This document shows, one piece after another, positions 25,993 through 34,718 of a stretch of 34,718 nt of DNA. The DNA lies in the NCBI GenBank assembly GCA_021413965.1, contig JAIOPI010000013.1:1-34718 (forward strand), given 5' to 3'. Under the pieces are notes generated by a model. The model was not told the origin of the DNA and searched no databases. It was given only the letters and a program-made list of their open reading frames with translations. The translations under genes were made by a program, and so were the position numbers. The stretch comes from Lentisphaerota bacterium. Lineage in GTDB: Bacteria > Verrucomicrobiota > Kiritimatiellia > UBA8416 > JAIOPI01. Every line of letters starts with the position of its first letter. The stretch's first letter is position 1.

Positions 25993-26018
25993 GCCGGCCT
26001 GATGCCGGATCAGCCGGC
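25993..26018. terminator. Hairpin between convergent genes
   Basis: GCCGGCCTGAT (25993-26003) and ATCAGCCGGC (26009-26018) form a ten-pair stem with one bulged C and a five-base loop. The right arm lies within the last codons of purL on the minus strand. There is no T-run on either side, so it would be a factor-assisted or bidirectional stop, not a classical intrinsic terminator. Confidence 0.5.
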
Positions 26019-29000
26019 AAACTGCCGCGCGTTCTGGAACATCCGAAGCCACGGGCCGGCTTCGCCCCGAAACAGATTCGCCGGGCGATACGACAGCTGG
26101 CAGGCTCGAAAGGCACGCTCCGGGTGCGGCATCATGATCGTAACCCGCCCATCCGGCGTGGTCACACCCGTCAGCCCCCCCGGCGACGCGTTCGGATTGT
26201 AGGGGTAGCGCTCGGTGGGCGCTCCGCGATTGTCCACAAAGCGCGCCGTCACCAGTCCGGCCGCGTTTAGGGCCGCGGCCGACTCCGGCGTCGCAAAACT
26301 GGCGCGCCCTTCCCCGTGCGCCACGGGCACCGGCACTCGCGCCCCCCCCATGCCCCGAAAGAAGATCGACGGCGAAGGCAGGATTTCCACCGTGGCCAGC
26401 CGCGCTTCGAACTGCTCGGACGTGTTGCGCACAAATCGAGGCCACAGGTCCGCACCCGGAATGATGGCCTTCAACTGCGCCATCATCTGGCATCCATTGC
26501 ACACCCCAAGCGCAAAGGTGTGCGGCGCCGCAAAGAAATGCGCAAACATGCGGCGCAAGGTGTCATTGCCGAGGATGGACATGGCCCACCCCGCCCCCGC
26601 CCCCAGCACGTCGCCGTAGGAAAACCCGCCGCACGCCACCAGGCCCGCAAAGCCATCCAGCGTCACGCGTCCTGCGAACATGTCGGTCATGTGCACGTCG
26701 ACACTCTCAAAGCCGGCCTGGTAAAACGCGGCGGCCATTTCGACCTGGCCGTTCACGCCTTGTTCCCGCAGGATCGCCACCCGGGGGCGGACGCGCACCG
26801 ACAACTCCGGTTCCGACACCTCATACGGCACGTGGAAGCTGAGGCCAGGATCGCCCGCATCAGTCAAGTTCTCGAACTCCTGGCGCGCACAATCGGGGTT
26901 GTCTCGCAGGCTCTGCATGCGCCACGTCAATTCCGACCACGCCCGCTGCAAATCCAGCACCCTGCGGCGGAGCAACACCTGCCCGCCAGCCGTGATGACC
27001 AGCTCCTCCCCATCCGTGGGAGCCCCCACCACACGTACGATCTCCGATACGCCTTCCGAACGCAGAACGTCCCAGACCCGGTCCAGCTGATCGTTGGCCA
27101 CCTGGATCACCGCGCCCAGTTCTTCCGCAAACAGTTCGGCCCAGGCGGCATCACCAGTCTGTGTCAGCAGCACGTCGACACCTCGACGCCCGCCGAAGGC
27201 CATTTCGGCCAGCGTGGCCAGCAGGCCTCCGTCCGAGCGGTCGTGGTACGCCAGCAGCAGCCCTTGTCGCACCAGCGATTGCATGGCGGCGAAGAAGCGC
27301 CGGAACAAAGCCGGATCGTCCAGATCCGGCGCTGGCGCGTCAATCTGGTTGTAAACCTGCGCCAGCGTACTTCCTCCCAGCCGGTTCTGTCCGCATCCCA
27401 AATCGATCAACAGCAGGGTGGATGCACCGCGCTTCAGGTCGGGAGTCAGCGTGCGCCGCACGTCCGTCACCGGGGAAAATGCCGATACCACCAGGCTCAT
27501 CGGTGAAACACAGCGCTGTTCCTCACCCCCGCCGGTACGCCAGACCGTGCGCATGGAGAGCGAGTCTTTCCCCACCGGTATGGATATGCCCAGGGCGGGA
27601 CACAGCTCCAGTCCCACCGCGCGAACCGTGTCAAACAGCACGGCATCCTCTCCGGGTTCGCCGCACGCGCACATCCAATTTCCCGAAAGCTTCACGTTTC
27701 CAATCACCCCCACGTCCGCAGCGGCGATATTCGTCAGCGCCTCGCCAATCGCCAGACGCCCCGAAGCCGGGCCGCTAATCAGCGCCACCGGGGTGCGCTC
27801 CCCCATGGCCATCGCCTGCCCGTGGAATGTCCGATAGCTGTTGGCGGTAACGGCGACGTCGGCAATGGGGACCTGATAAGGCCCAGCCATCTGGTCACGG
27901 GTCACACAGCCCGTGACCGTGCGGTCCGTGATGGTGATCAGAAACGTTTTGTTGGCGACGGCCGGAAAGCGCAACACGCGATCCACGGCCTCAGCAAGTG
28001 ACGCCCCTGCCAAGTCCAGTTGACCCTGTGCCTGGCGAACCGCGACATCAGGGCCCGGGCTCCGGCCAAACTCGGGCGGGCCCAGCCGCTTGACATCGCG
28101 CATCATCCGCGGCGGCTTCCCCAGGATCACGCCAAGGTCGATATCGATGGGCTTGTTGTCGAACAGCTCATCCAGCAGGGAGAGGTGCCCGTCCCCGGTC
28201 GCCCGCCCAATGACCGCCATCGGACACCGCTCGCGCTCGCATATCGCGCGAAACATCTCCAGCGACGCGGGTGCAATCGCCAAGACATAGCGCTCTTGCG
28301 CCTCGCAGCACCAGATCTCCATCGGGCTCATGGACGGGTCCTCATTAGGCACCGCCCGCAACCAGAACTCGCCGCCCGTCTCGGACACTAATTCCGGACA
28401 GCCGTTCGACAATCCGCCGGCACCAATGTCATGGATGGTGAGGATCGGATTCTCGTCGTCACGCGCCGCGCACGCGTTGATGACTTCCTGGCAGCGCCGC
28501 TGCATCTCCGCGTTGTCGCGCTGCACCGAATCGAAATCGAGTGCCTCGGCGTTGCTGCCCGTGGCCATGGAAGAGGCCGCACCTCCGCCCAGTCCAATGC
28601 GCAAGGCCGGGCCGCCCAGCTGAATGATCAGCGAACCGGGCATGATCGGCCGCTTCTGGGTATGGCGACGCTTGATCAACCCCATCCCGCCCGCCGTCAT
28701 GATCGGCTTGTGATAGCCCCGGTAGCGGCCGGCGTGCCGGGCTTCAAACGTCCGGAACACCCCGCAAAGCTGCGGCCGGCCAAACTCGTTTCCAAAGCCA
28801 GCGCCGCCAATCGGCCCCTCCAGCATGATGTCCAGCGGCGACGCCAGTCGTCCGGGCCACTCCGGCGCTTCCTGCTCCCAGGGCTGCGCATAGCCCGGCA
28901 CCCGCAGATGCGAGACCATGAAGGCGGACAAGCCGGCCTTGCTTCGCGCGGCCGTCCCGGTTGCACCCTCATCCCGGATTTCCCCGCCCACGCCCGTGGC

Positions 29001-29960
29001 CGCGCCAGGAAACGGCGAAATGGCCGTCGGGTGGTTGTGGGTCTCCACCTTCATGATCAGGTCCATCTGGTCGGGGGCCAGCCGGTACGTCCCCGTCGCC
29101 CCCGCCTCGAAATGCTCCACGGGGAAGCCTTCAATCACGCCGGAATTGTCCCGGTACGCCACCAGCGTCCCCTCGGGATGCATGGCATGCGTGTGCCGGA
29201 TCATGTCGAATAGGGAACTCGTCTGCCGCACCCCGTCGATGATCCAATCCGCATTAAAGATCTTGTGGCGACAGTGTTCAGAATTCACCTGCCCGAACAT
29301 GACGAGTTCCACGTCCGTCGGGTTGCGGCAAATGGCACCGTAGGCACCGGCCAGATACACCATGTCGTCATCGCTGAGCGCCAACCCCAACTCGCGATTC
29401 GCCTGCCGCAACGCGCCCACTCCCCCGCCCAGCACGTCGACCATCCGATACGGTGGGGGCGCCTGCTGCCGGAACAGGTCCGCCACCTCGAGGTAGACGC
29501 CCTGCGTCATGCGGTCATGGAGACGATTCAGCGCCGCAACGCCCAACGCATCCGGGGATAGCTCGCGACCTGCCCCATCGCGCACCTGGTAGTGAATCCC
29601 ACGCTCGACGCGCCGGACGTCGCGCAGCCCGCAATTGTGGAAAATGTCAGTCGCCTTGGACGACCACGGTGACAGCGTCCCCTGCCGGGGCGTCACAAAA
29701 AATCCAGGCTGGCCGGCAAAAGGCTGGGCCGTCCCCAGCAGGACATGCACCTTGCCCAGTTCGGCCTCCGTCAGGGGGCGCGTGGACGCCACCAGATAGA
29801 CGTGGCTGGCACTGACCGAGCGAATGTCGCTCTGCGGAGCGGTCGCTTGCAGCCGTTCCAGCAGTCCCTGGATGCGAAAAGCAGAAAATGCCGCCGTGCC
29901 AAGCAGGCATAGCGGCGGGGCATCAGTTATCCGCGTGTTTCTTGAGCCTGTTGATTTCAT
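26010..29960 (-). CDS. purL: Phosphoribosylformylglycinamidine synthase, single-chain form
   Basis: This 1316-residue enzyme converts FGAR, glutamine and ATP to FGAM, the fourth step of purine synthesis in the cytoplasm. An N-terminal domain of about 150 residues precedes the signature [17 protein letters not shown] (about 223-239) and the metal/ATP-binding region with [20 protein letters not shown]. The second half repeats the AIRS-like fold. The glutaminase domain (about 1035-1316) has GVCNGCQMM with nucleophile Cys1154, [11 protein letters not shown], and PHPERAFR with His1279 and Glu1281, so the triad is complete. This is the long form known from proteobacteria and eukaryotes, not the three-part PurSQL. 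The start is uncertain: ATG 29960 has no clear ribosome binding site and overlaps the upstream gene by 38 bases; no in-frame ATG or GTG lies in the short stretch before the conserved region. Translational coupling to the upstream gene is likely. Confidence 0.93.
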   Translation of the reverse strand: MKSTGSRNTRITDAPPLCLLGTAAFSAFRIQGLLERLQATAPQSDIRSVSASHVYLVASTRPLTEAELGKVHVLLGTAQPFAGQPGFFVTPRQGTLSPWSSKATDIFHNCGLRDVRRVERGIHYQVRDGAGRELSPDALGVAALNRLHDRMTQGVYLEVADLFRQQAPPPYRMVDVLGGGVGALRQANRELGLALSDDDMVYLAGAYGAICRNPTDVELVMFGQVNSEHCRHKIFNADWIIDGVRQTSSLFDMIRHTHAMHPEGTLVAYRDNSGVIEGFPVEHFEAGATGTYRLAPDQMDLIMKVETHNHPTAISPFPGAATGVGGEIRDEGATGTAARSKAGLSAFMVSHLRVPGYAQPWEQEAPEWPGRLASPLDIMLEGPIGGAGFGNEFGRPQLCGVFRTFEARHAGRYRGYHKPIMTAGGMGLIKRRHTQKRPIMPGSLIIQLGGPALRIGLGGGAASSMATGSNAEALDFDSVQRDNAEMQRRCQEVINACAARDDENPILTIHDIGAGGLSNGCPELVSETGGEFWLRAVPNEDPSMSPMEIWCCEAQERYVLAIAPASLEMFRAICERERCPMAVIGRATGDGHLSLLDELFDNKPIDIDLGVILGKPPRMMRDVKRLGPPEFGRSPGPDVAVRQAQGQLDLAGASLAEAVDRVLRFPAVANKTFLITITDRTVTGCVTRDQMAGPYQVPIADVAVTANSYRTFHGQAMAMGERTPVALISGPASGRLAIGEALTNIAAADVGVIGNVKLSGNWMCACGEPGEDAVLFDTVRAVGLELCPALGISIPVGKDSLSMRTVWRTGGGEEQRCVSPMSLVVSAFSPVTDVRRTLTPDLKRGASTLLLIDLGCGQNRLGGSTLAQVYNQIDAPAPDLDDPALFRRFFAAMQSLVRQGLLLAYHDRSDGGLLATLAEMAFGGRRGVDVLLTQTGDAAWAELFAEELGAVIQVANDQLDRVWDVLRSEGVSEIVRVVGAPTDGEELVITAGGQVLLRRRVLDLQRAWSELTWRMQSLRDNPDCARQEFENLTDAGDPGLSFHVPYEVSEPELSVRVRPRVAILREQGVNGQVEMAAAFYQAGFESVDVHMTDMFAGRVTLDGFAGLVACGGFSYGDVLGAGAGWAMSILGNDTLRRMFAHFFAAPHTFALGVCNGCQMMAQLKAIIPGADLWPRFVRNTSEQFEARLATVEILPSPSIFFRGMGGARVPVPVAHGEGRASFATPESAAALNAAGLVTARFVDNRGAPTERYPYNPNASPGGLTGVTTPDGRVTIMMPHPERAFRACQLSYRPANLFRGEAGPWLRMFQNARQFAG

Positions 29961-30507
29961 CACGGAAACGTGCCGCATCCTCGTAACGTTCTTCCGCCAC
30001 CGCCTTTTCAAGCTTGGCGTTCAAAATTTCGACTGGCGTCTTTGGTTTCTGTTTTTCCGGCGCATCCGGGGCAGCGGCCTCGGCCTTCTCCGCATCCTGC
30101 TCCGGCTGCAGCTTTTCCAGCACCCGGCCAGCCTCCTCCATCACCTTCTCATGCACATAGATCGGACAGGCCGCACGCAACGCCAGTGCGATGGCGTCGC
30201 TGGGACGGCAGTCGATCTCCATGTCGTGTTTGTCAAGCTCCAGCACCAGCTTGCCATAGTACGTGCCGTCCCGGATGTCGCAGACCTCGATGCGCTTGAG
30301 ACGACATTCAATGTAATCCAGGACATTCTTGAGCAGATCGTGGGTTAACGGCCGCGGCACTTTCACTCCCTGCAACTGTATGGCAATGGCCTGCGCCTCC
30401 GCCGCCCCGATGAAGATCGGGACCGCACGGGCATCCTCAGATCCCTTGAGGATCACGACGAAACCCATGTTGGAAAGGAAGAGCTGGTCGACCTTGACCA
30501 AAATCAT
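29923..30507 (-). CDS. Bifunctional nuclease-family (BFN) protein with C-terminal UVR motif
   Basis: This 194-residue protein has a BFN domain (DUF151 family) in residues 1-140, with [19 protein letters not shown] and [20 protein letters not shown] as the conserved blocks. A linker rich in Glu, Ala and Pro (about 141-160) leads to a UVR motif, [20 protein letters not shown], which in UvrB and UvrC mediates protein contact. BFN proteins have been reported to have DNase and RNase activity; the in vivo substrate in bacteria is poorly known. The start at 30507 has GAGGGTGTC directly upstream. It begins 17 bases after the EIIA-like stop, and its end overlaps purL, so the three are likely cotranscribed. 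The BFN plus UVR fusion is common in Bacteroidetes and PVC relatives. Confidence 0.88.
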   Translation of the reverse strand: MILVKVDQLFLSNMGFVVILKGSEDARAVPIFIGAAEAQAIAIQLQGVKVPRPLTHDLLKNVLDYIECRLKRIEVCDIRDGTYYGKLVLELDKHDMEIDCRPSDAIALALRAACPIYVHEKVMEEAGRVLEKLQPEQDAEKAEAAAPDAPEKQKPKTPVEILNAKLEKAVAEERYEDAARFRDEINRLKKHADN

Positions 30508-30524
30508 GACACCCTCGCGTACTT

Positions 30525-30989
30525 TCAGGCCAGCAGGTCGCTGGTCAGAACTCCGAGCAGTTCGTCCACGGTGTTGGCTGCCAGAATTCTCGCACGAACC
30601 GAGGGGACGTTCAATAGCTTGCTGATTTCAGCCAGGAATTGGAGATGCGGCCCGGTGCGCAGGACCGACGAAATCGTCATCACAAAGATGCGGGAAGGTT
30701 CGCCATCCAACGAGCCAAAATCCAGGCCTTCCTTCTTGATGGCGACGGCGGCGACCAGCTCATCGACCACATCGGACTTGCCGTGGGGAATGGCCACGCC
30801 ATGCTGAACGCCCGTCGACATCTTCTTTTCGCGGTCCAGAATGGCCTTCAGGACCGGGGCCCGGTGTTCGGCGGCAATTTTGCCTCCAGCCACCAGCAGG
30901 TCCACCATCTCTTCGATGATTTCCTGCTTGGTGCCCCCCTTGAGATCGAGGCAGAAGCAACCTTGCCGAAGCGCGTGTTTAAAGTCCAT
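30525..30989 (-). CDS. PTS EIIA-like protein, nitrogen-type (PtsN family)
   Basis: This 154-residue protein is a PTS_EIIA_2 domain throughout. VQHGVAIPHGKSD (about residues 61-73) holds His69, the position phosphorylated in EIIA-Ntr and fructose/mannitol EIIA. No transporter EIIB or EIIC gene is adjacent, so a regulatory role like that of PtsN, phosphorylated by an NPr/EI-Ntr pair encoded elsewhere, is more likely than sugar transport; this is inference. The start at 30989 has GAGGGCGTC upstream, much like the site of the next gene. A promoter-like pair lies at 31035-31063. It heads the group that continues with the BFN protein and purL. Confidence 0.87.
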   Translation of the reverse strand: MDFKHALRQGCFCLDLKGGTKQEIIEEMVDLLVAGGKIAAEHRAPVLKAILDREKKMSTGVQHGVAIPHGKSDVVDELVAAVAIKKEGLDFGSLDGEPSRIFVMTISSVLRTGPHLQFLAEISKLLNVPSVRARILAANTVDELLGVLTSDLLA

Positions 30990-31003
30990 AGACGCCCTCG
31001 TCA

Positions 31004-31018
31004 GCGGGCCGCGCCCGC
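31004..31018. other. GC hairpin in the leader of the EIIA-like gene
   Basis: GCGGGC (31004-31009) and GCCCGC (31013-31018) form a six-pair stem with a three-base loop, between the likely promoter and the ribosome binding site of the gene at 30989. It would fold in the RNA leader. No T-run follows, so it is not a terminator. Confidence 0.4.
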
Positions 31019-31034
31019 GTCAGAATTGGTGCCG

Positions 31035-31063
31035 CTTATAGCACAGGTTCGACTGGTGCCCAA
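31035..31063 (-). promoter_or_regulatory. Promoter for the EIIA-BFN-purL group
   Basis: On the minus strand TTGGGC (31058-31063) and TATAAG (31035-31040) are 17 bases apart. It lies just after the stop of the aminotransferase gene and 46 bases before ATG 30989, which suggests that the three leftward genes can be transcribed separately from the nadC-lipB group. Confidence 0.5.
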
Positions 31064-31080
31064 ACAAAAACGCGCGGTCC

Positions 31081-32052
31081 TCAGTCAATCACCTGTAAAC
31101 GTTGTGCGGGATTGAGATGAATGTCCGCGTGCAGCAGCTGGCCCAGGTGCCGCGCAACGGGGCCTGGCCGTCCATCGCCGATCTGCGCACCGTCAAATTC
31201 ACGCACCGCCACCACGTTGAGCGTGGTTCCAACCACCAGAAATTCCGCCGCCGTCATGATGTCCTCACGGCGAATATCCGAAAACTCCACGGACGCCACG
31301 CGATCAGGGGATCGATCACTCCGGCAAAGCTCCTCCAATCGCATCATCGTCGTGCCGGCCAGGATGCCGTCCAGCCGTGGGAAAACCAGCCGGCGGTCGG
31401 TGGTGACGATGCCCATGCTTTCAGCCGCACCTTCCGCCAGGTGGTCGGCGCCGTCGAAAGCGGCACAGAAATCGGCGCCGGCATCGGCGGCCTCCTTCTT
31501 CATCAGTGCATTGGCCAGGTAGTTGCAGTTCTTCGTGCGGGCAAAAAACGCGTCTTTGGCGGGAATCCGACTGGTCCGCACGCAGGCACCCTCCGGGTGC
31601 GTCTCCATGAACGGCGGCGGCAAATGCACCGCCGCAATGTAGACCTGCCCTCTCGGCGAGTCATAGGGATTTACCCCGAAACTGCCTGGCCCCCGCGAGA
31701 TCAGCAACCGCAGCAGACAGTCGCGATGCTCGCCCGCCTTCACGGTCTCCACGATCCGCGCCACCAGGTCGCGGCGCGACAGTGGCACCTTCAAATCGAT
31801 CATCCGCGCCGACGTTTCGGCCCGATCCAAGTGGGCGTGGAGGTTGTAAAGCCCACCGCCCACGCACTTGAACGTCTCAAATACGCCGTCCCCGCGGTGC
31901 ACCATGTGATCGTCCACGGGCACCAGCATCAACACCGGGTCGGTGACGATGGCCTCAAAGACCGTCGAGTACATGGCGTAATAATGACCGTGAAATGCCT
32001 GACGCCAGCGTGTGGCCTCGGCGGCAAAGGTCTCGAGTGTCAACCGCTTCAT
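31081..32052 (-). CDS. Class IV aminotransferase (BCAT/D-amino-acid/ADC lyase family)
   Basis: This 323-residue PLP enzyme has HRGDGVFETFK (about 52-62), TKNCNYLANALMKKEA with the PLP-binding Lys174, and AEGAAESMGIV followed by LDGILAGTTM, the phosphate-binding region. In the branched-chain and D-amino-acid enzymes the second block reads EGxxxNxF; here the Asn position is Ser. Family members use different substrates (branched-chain amino acids, D-alanine, or aminodeoxychorismate), and the sequence does not settle which. About 30 residues precede the usual start of the fold. The gene overlaps lipB by four bases (ATGA), so both are coupled. Next to nadC, coaX and lipB it sits in a cofactor-related operon, which would fit ADC lyase for folate, but this is only a context argument. 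Confidence 0.85.
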   Translation of the reverse strand: MKRLTLETFAAEATRWRQAFHGHYYAMYSTVFEAIVTDPVLMLVPVDDHMVHRGDGVFETFKCVGGGLYNLHAHLDRAETSARMIDLKVPLSRRDLVARIVETVKAGEHRDCLLRLLISRGPGSFGVNPYDSPRGQVYIAAVHLPPPFMETHPEGACVRTSRIPAKDAFFARTKNCNYLANALMKKEAADAGADFCAAFDGADHLAEGAAESMGIVTTDRRLVFPRLDGILAGTTMMRLEELCRSDRSPDRVASVEFSDIRREDIMTAAEFLVVGTTLNVVAVREFDGAQIGDGRPGPVARHLGQLLHADIHLNPAQRLQVID

Positions 32053-32747
32053 GAATGTCCTGTCTCCGGTTCAGAGTCCACCGGCATCGCCGACGTCACC
32101 TGGCGCACCTCGTCGTAGCCAAACTCGCGTTGAAAAGCCTTCACAAACCCCGCCTTGACCGCCTCCAGCGTGACTGCATCGCGCAACAGGTGGAGCGAGG
32201 TCACGCCACGGTCGTGCAAGCCGCACGGCACGATCCCCGCATAGTGAGCCAAGTTGGTGTTCACGTTCAAGGCGAACCCGTGCTGACTGACCAGGCGCGT
32301 CACGCGCACGCCGATGGCGGCAATCTTGTGGCGCCCCACCCATACCCCGCGGTTGATCGCATCCGTTCCCGCCGTCACCCCCAGGCCCGCCAGGGTGGCG
32401 AGTATGGCCTGCTCGAGTTGGCTGACATAGCGCACCACTCCCCCTCCCCGCTCGCCCAGGTGCAGAATGGGATACCCCACCAGCTGACCGGGCCCGTGGT
32501 ACGTCACGTCGCCGCCTCGCCCCGTCTGAACCACGTCGATGCCAAGGCGCTGCAATTGCTCGGGCGTCGCCAGGATGTGTTCCTCCGTGGCGCGCCGCCC
32601 CATCGTATACACCGGCTCGTGTTCCACGAGCACAAGCGTGTCCGGAATCTCGCCCCGCACGCGCTCGGCGACCAGGCGCTCCTGCAACTCCAGCACGGGG
32701 CGGTAAGGCTGGCGTCCAAGGTCCATGACGTTGAGTACGGTTGACAT
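32049..32747 (-). CDS. lipB: Octanoyl-ACP:protein transferase
   Basis: This 232-residue enzyme moves octanoyl groups from acyl carrier protein to lipoyl domains of 2-oxoacid dehydrogenases and the glycine cleavage H protein, in the cytoplasm. The signature RGGDVTYHGPGQLVGYPI lies at about 77-94. The catalytic dyad is visible as Lys141 in GRHKIAAIGVRV and Cys175 in IVPCGLHDRGVTS. The start at ATG 32747 gives the usual family length, but a TTG at 32807, four bases after the upstream stop and with GAGGG close by, is possible and would add 20 residues. It lies between the alkD-like and aminotransferase genes in a likely operon. Confidence 0.93.
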   Translation of the reverse strand: MSTVLNVMDLGRQPYRPVLELQERLVAERVRGEIPDTLVLVEHEPVYTMGRRATEEHILATPEQLQRLGIDVVQTGRGGDVTYHGPGQLVGYPILHLGERGGGVVRYVSQLEQAILATLAGLGVTAGTDAINRGVWVGRHKIAAIGVRVTRLVSQHGFALNVNTNLAHYAGIVPCGLHDRGVTSLHLLRDAVTLEAVKAGFVKAFQREFGYDEVRQVTSAMPVDSEPETGHS

Positions 32748-32811
32748 CAACACACTCTGTTCGGGAACACACGCCTCGGTGATCTCACCGCGATCTCCCC
32801 GGTGCAAGCCC

Positions 32812-33576
32812 TCACGCCACGCCCTTCAGGTACTGCTGGCGTCGCGCCTCCGGGAACTTCTCAATGGCATAGCGCAGCATGGTCCGCGGCATCCGCCGGT
32901 AGTGCTTCAGGAGAAAGGCTTCCTCGACCGCCCGGTCGCGGTTGCCCACCTCACGCAGCATCCACCCCACCGCCTTGTGCATCAGGTCTTGCTCGTCCCG
33001 CAGCAGCCTGAGCGCCAGGCGCAACGTCGGTCCAAACTCTCCCCGCCGGATGAAGTGGAAGGTGGCCAGCACGGCCAGGCGCCGGTCCCAAAGCCTGCGG
33101 GAACCCGCCAGCCTGTCCAGCGGGACCCGGCTGCGCGACCACAAATGCCCGCCCAAAATATGCTCGGCCGACACATCCACCAGATCCCAGTTGTTGATCC
33201 ACTCGCGATGGCGCCAATACAGGTCGTAAAGTCGAGCACGTCGCAAGTCGTCGCCCCGCTGAAAGCGACGCACCATAATCAGGAGCGCCAGGAGACGGGC
33301 CTCGTGCACCCGGTGCTGCAGCAAGGAGACGACGTCAACCTCCGGCAATGCGTCACACAGGCGCACGAGTTGGCGTATCTGCGGGACGCGCACGCCGACG
33401 AAGACGTCGCCCTCCCCGTATTCCCCCGGACCTGTTTTGAAGAAACTCGCCGCCACGGCGGCGTCCCGGGCATTGCCAAACCGTTTCAGGGCGGCCAGCG
33501 CGTCGCGCGCGGACTTGGCAGGGGGCCCGTCACGACGGACGGCCCCCCGCTTCACGTTCGCCGCGGGTCGCCTCAC
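32812..33576 (-). CDS. DNA alkylation repair protein (AlkD-like)
   Basis: This 254-residue protein is a HEAT-like repeat DNA glycosylase of the AlkD type, which removes alkylated bases such as 7-methylguanine without flipping them out. It carries WINNWDLVDVSAEHILGG (about 126-143), where the Trp and Asp residues (Trp130, Asp134) lie near the lesion in the family, and KAVGWMLREVGNRD (about 201-214), holding Trp205 at the conserved third position. It starts with GTG at 33576, overlapping the coaX stop (GTGA), which supports coupling. The N-terminal 25 residues are basic and not conserved-looking. DNA repair is out of theme with the cofactor genes around it, so the grouping may be by chance. Confidence 0.87.
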   Translation of the reverse strand: MRRPAANVKRGAVRRDGPPAKSARDALAALKRFGNARDAAVAASFFKTGPGEYGEGDVFVGVRVPQIRQLVRLCDALPEVDVVSLLQHRVHEARLLALLIMVRRFQRGDDLRRARLYDLYWRHREWINNWDLVDVSAEHILGGHLWSRSRVPLDRLAGSRRLWDRRLAVLATFHFIRRGEFGPTLRLALRLLRDEQDLMHKAVGWMLREVGNRDRAVEEAFLLKHYRRMPRTMLRYAIEKFPEARRQQYLKGVA

Positions 33577-34337
33577 TCCGGCCTCCCCGCGTTCAGTTCA
33601 AAAATCCGGCTCAGCCCGAACAGGGTCAAATCCGGATCAATCTGAAAAGGCAGTCCTGCCCCCGCCAGCGCCCAGCGCGCATAGCCTCCGGTGGCGCAGA
33701 GGCGGGCCCGGCGCAGATCGTGACGTTGCAGCAAGTGCGCCGTAATTTCCCGCACCATGCCCCGATAGCCAATGTGGGCGCCGATCCGCATCGCCCCCGT
33801 GGTGCTGCGTCCAATGACGCCACAGCGGCCGGTCAACGTGATGCGTGGCAGCAAGGCGGTGCGCTCGGCCAGGTAATCCGTCATCAAGGGTAGCCCCGGG
33901 CCGATGACGCCCCCGATATAGGCCCCGTCTTTCGATACGACGTCAAATGTCACCGCGGTGCCGAAGTCGGCCACGATCACAGGCGCCCCGTAGCGCGCCA
34001 CCGCACCGGCGGCATTGGCCAGCCGGTCCGCGCCGATCGATTCGGGACGCGGATAGTCAACGTCCACCCCCAGCGCCACGCGATGACTCACCAACAGGGC
34101 AGGATGGCCCGTGGCGCGCTTCAAGCACCCCAGCCATACCCGGTTGACGGCCGGCACGACGGAGGCCAGCACAGCCCCGTCCAGCCGTTTTCCGTCCCCT
34201 GCCCGCCGGATTGCCCGTTCAATCGCAGCCACATCGCGCAGCTTCCCCGGCAGCCGGGCCACGCGCGTGATGCGAGCCCCCTGCGCCAGCCCCAGGGAGG
34301 TGCTCGTATTCCCGACGTCCACGACCATGCAGTTCAT
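33573..34337 (-). CDS. coaX: Type III pantothenate kinase
   Basis: This 254-residue enzyme phosphorylates pantothenate, the first step to coenzyme A, and is the ATP-requiring, feedback-insensitive type. DVGNTSTSLGL (about 7-17) is the phosphate-binding motif, GADRLANAAG (102-111) holds the catalytic Asp104, and DFGTAVTFDVV (124-134) is the second phosphate motif; GGVIGPGL follows. ATG 34337 is chosen because AAAGGCG lies upstream at a good distance; a TTG at 34385 would overlap nadC, and ATG 34328 would cut the leader. It starts 28 bases after the nadC stop and ends with a four-base overlap with the alkD-like gene, so it is in the same operon. Confidence 0.93.
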   Translation of the reverse strand: MNCMVVDVGNTSTSLGLAQGARITRVARLPGKLRDVAAIERAIRRAGDGKRLDGAVLASVVPAVNRVWLGCLKRATGHPALLVSHRVALGVDVDYPRPESIGADRLANAAGAVARYGAPVIVADFGTAVTFDVVSKDGAYIGGVIGPGLPLMTDYLAERTALLPRITLTGRCGVIGRSTTGAMRIGAHIGYRGMVREITAHLLQRHDLRRARLCATGGYARWALAGAGLPFQIDPDLTLFGLSRIFELNAGRPE

Positions 34338-34365
34338 GTCCGTACGCCTTTTGTCGAACCGCGGA

Positions 34366-34718
34366 TCAACTGACAACCCGGACAACTTCCAGCGACAAAT
34401 CCGCCGCCGGGGCGGAATGTGTCAGGCAGCCCAGCGAAATGGCATCCACGCCCGTCGCCGCCACTGCGGCCACGTTGTCAAGCGTGATCCCCCCCGAAGC
34501 TTCCACCAGGCATTGTCCGGCCACGCGACGAACGCAAGCGGCCATCGCCTCCGGCCCCATGTTGTCCAGCAACACCCACTCGGGGCGCGCCCTGAGCGCG
34601 ATCTCCAACTCCGCCATCGACTCGACTTCCACTTCTATCGCCAGCCCTGGATTCGCGCGACGCGCCCGCAGAATGGCCTGCTCCAATCCGAGAGGCGGAA
34701 CAAACCCATCCACGCGCG
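34366..34718 (-). CDS. nadC: Nicotinate-nucleotide pyrophosphorylase, partial
   Basis: Only the C-terminal 117 residues are present; the gene runs off the right edge. The sequence has IEVEVESMAELEIAL, VLLDNMGPE, LVEASGGITLDNV and GVDAISLGCLTHSA, the ordered barrel motifs of quinolinate phosphoribosyltransferase, which makes nicotinate mononucleotide in NAD synthesis. The ModD paralog shares these motifs, but the LEASGGI and LTHSAPAADLSL stretch favours NadC. It stands first in the visible part of the cofactor operon, 28 bases before coaX. NAD and CoA synthesis genes being adjacent is common in PVC and related bacteria. Confidence 0.85.
   Translation of the reverse strand, partial: RVDGFVPPLGLEQAILRARRANPGLAIEVEVESMAELEIALRARPEWVLLDNMGPEAMAACVRRVAGQCLVEASGGITLDNVAAVAATGVDAISLGCLTHSAPAADLSLEVVRVVS

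Overview
The window looks like chromosomal DNA of a GC-rich bacterium of the PVC group, most likely Verrucomicrobiota or Kiritimatiellota. Three things suggest this: a run of FTLIE-type prepilin genes ending in a GspK-like gene that resembles the Verru_Chthon D-B-C-A cassette; giant secreted proteins built from lamin-tail, CotH, beta-helix and PKD modules; and a single-chain FGAM synthase. No rRNA, tRNA, transposase, integrase or CRISPR array is visible. The taxonomic call is inference, because no search could be run.

Left part (1-6834, + strand). A large nested inverted repeat (77-244) and a good sigma70-type promoter (299-327) precede seven tightly packed genes. The first six encode proteins with a type IV prepilin N-terminus: three GspG-like, then GspH-, GspI- and GspJ-like. 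The seventh encodes an 814-residue GspK-like protein. Together they look like the pseudopilus part of a type II secretion-like machine. The ATPase, platform, secretin and prepilin peptidase are not in the window.

Middle (7050-25992, + strand). Three very large secreted proteins of 1389, 2216 and 2565 residues. The first is a beta-helix/PKD protein with a calcium-binding-type C-terminal segment. The other two are tandem paralogs with the order lamin-tail, CotH-like, beta-helix, FN3, three more lamin-tail domains, Calx-beta, chitobiase-C-like, a beta-sandwich domain and a C-terminal module. The second paralog carries two extra blocks: a golvesin-like segment whose two halves are in swapped order, and three InlB-type repeats. 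The two CotH paralogs each have their own recognisable promoter. All three proteins have signal peptides and end in a similar short module, which makes them plausible clients of the adjacent pseudopilin cassette.

Right part (26010-34718, - strand). A block of housekeeping genes reads leftward: nadC (partial), coaX, an alkD-like gene, lipB, a class IV aminotransferase, then an EIIA-Ntr-like PTS protein, a bifunctional-nuclease/UVR protein and purL. Most neighbours overlap or lie within about 30 bases, so these are one or two operons, with a likely internal promoter at 31035-31063. The convergent junction between the last giant gene and purL is only 17 bases long and holds a hairpin.

The best candidate for something new is the pairing of a complete pseudopilin cassette with three giant multidomain proteins, two of which carry an unusual CotH-like domain.
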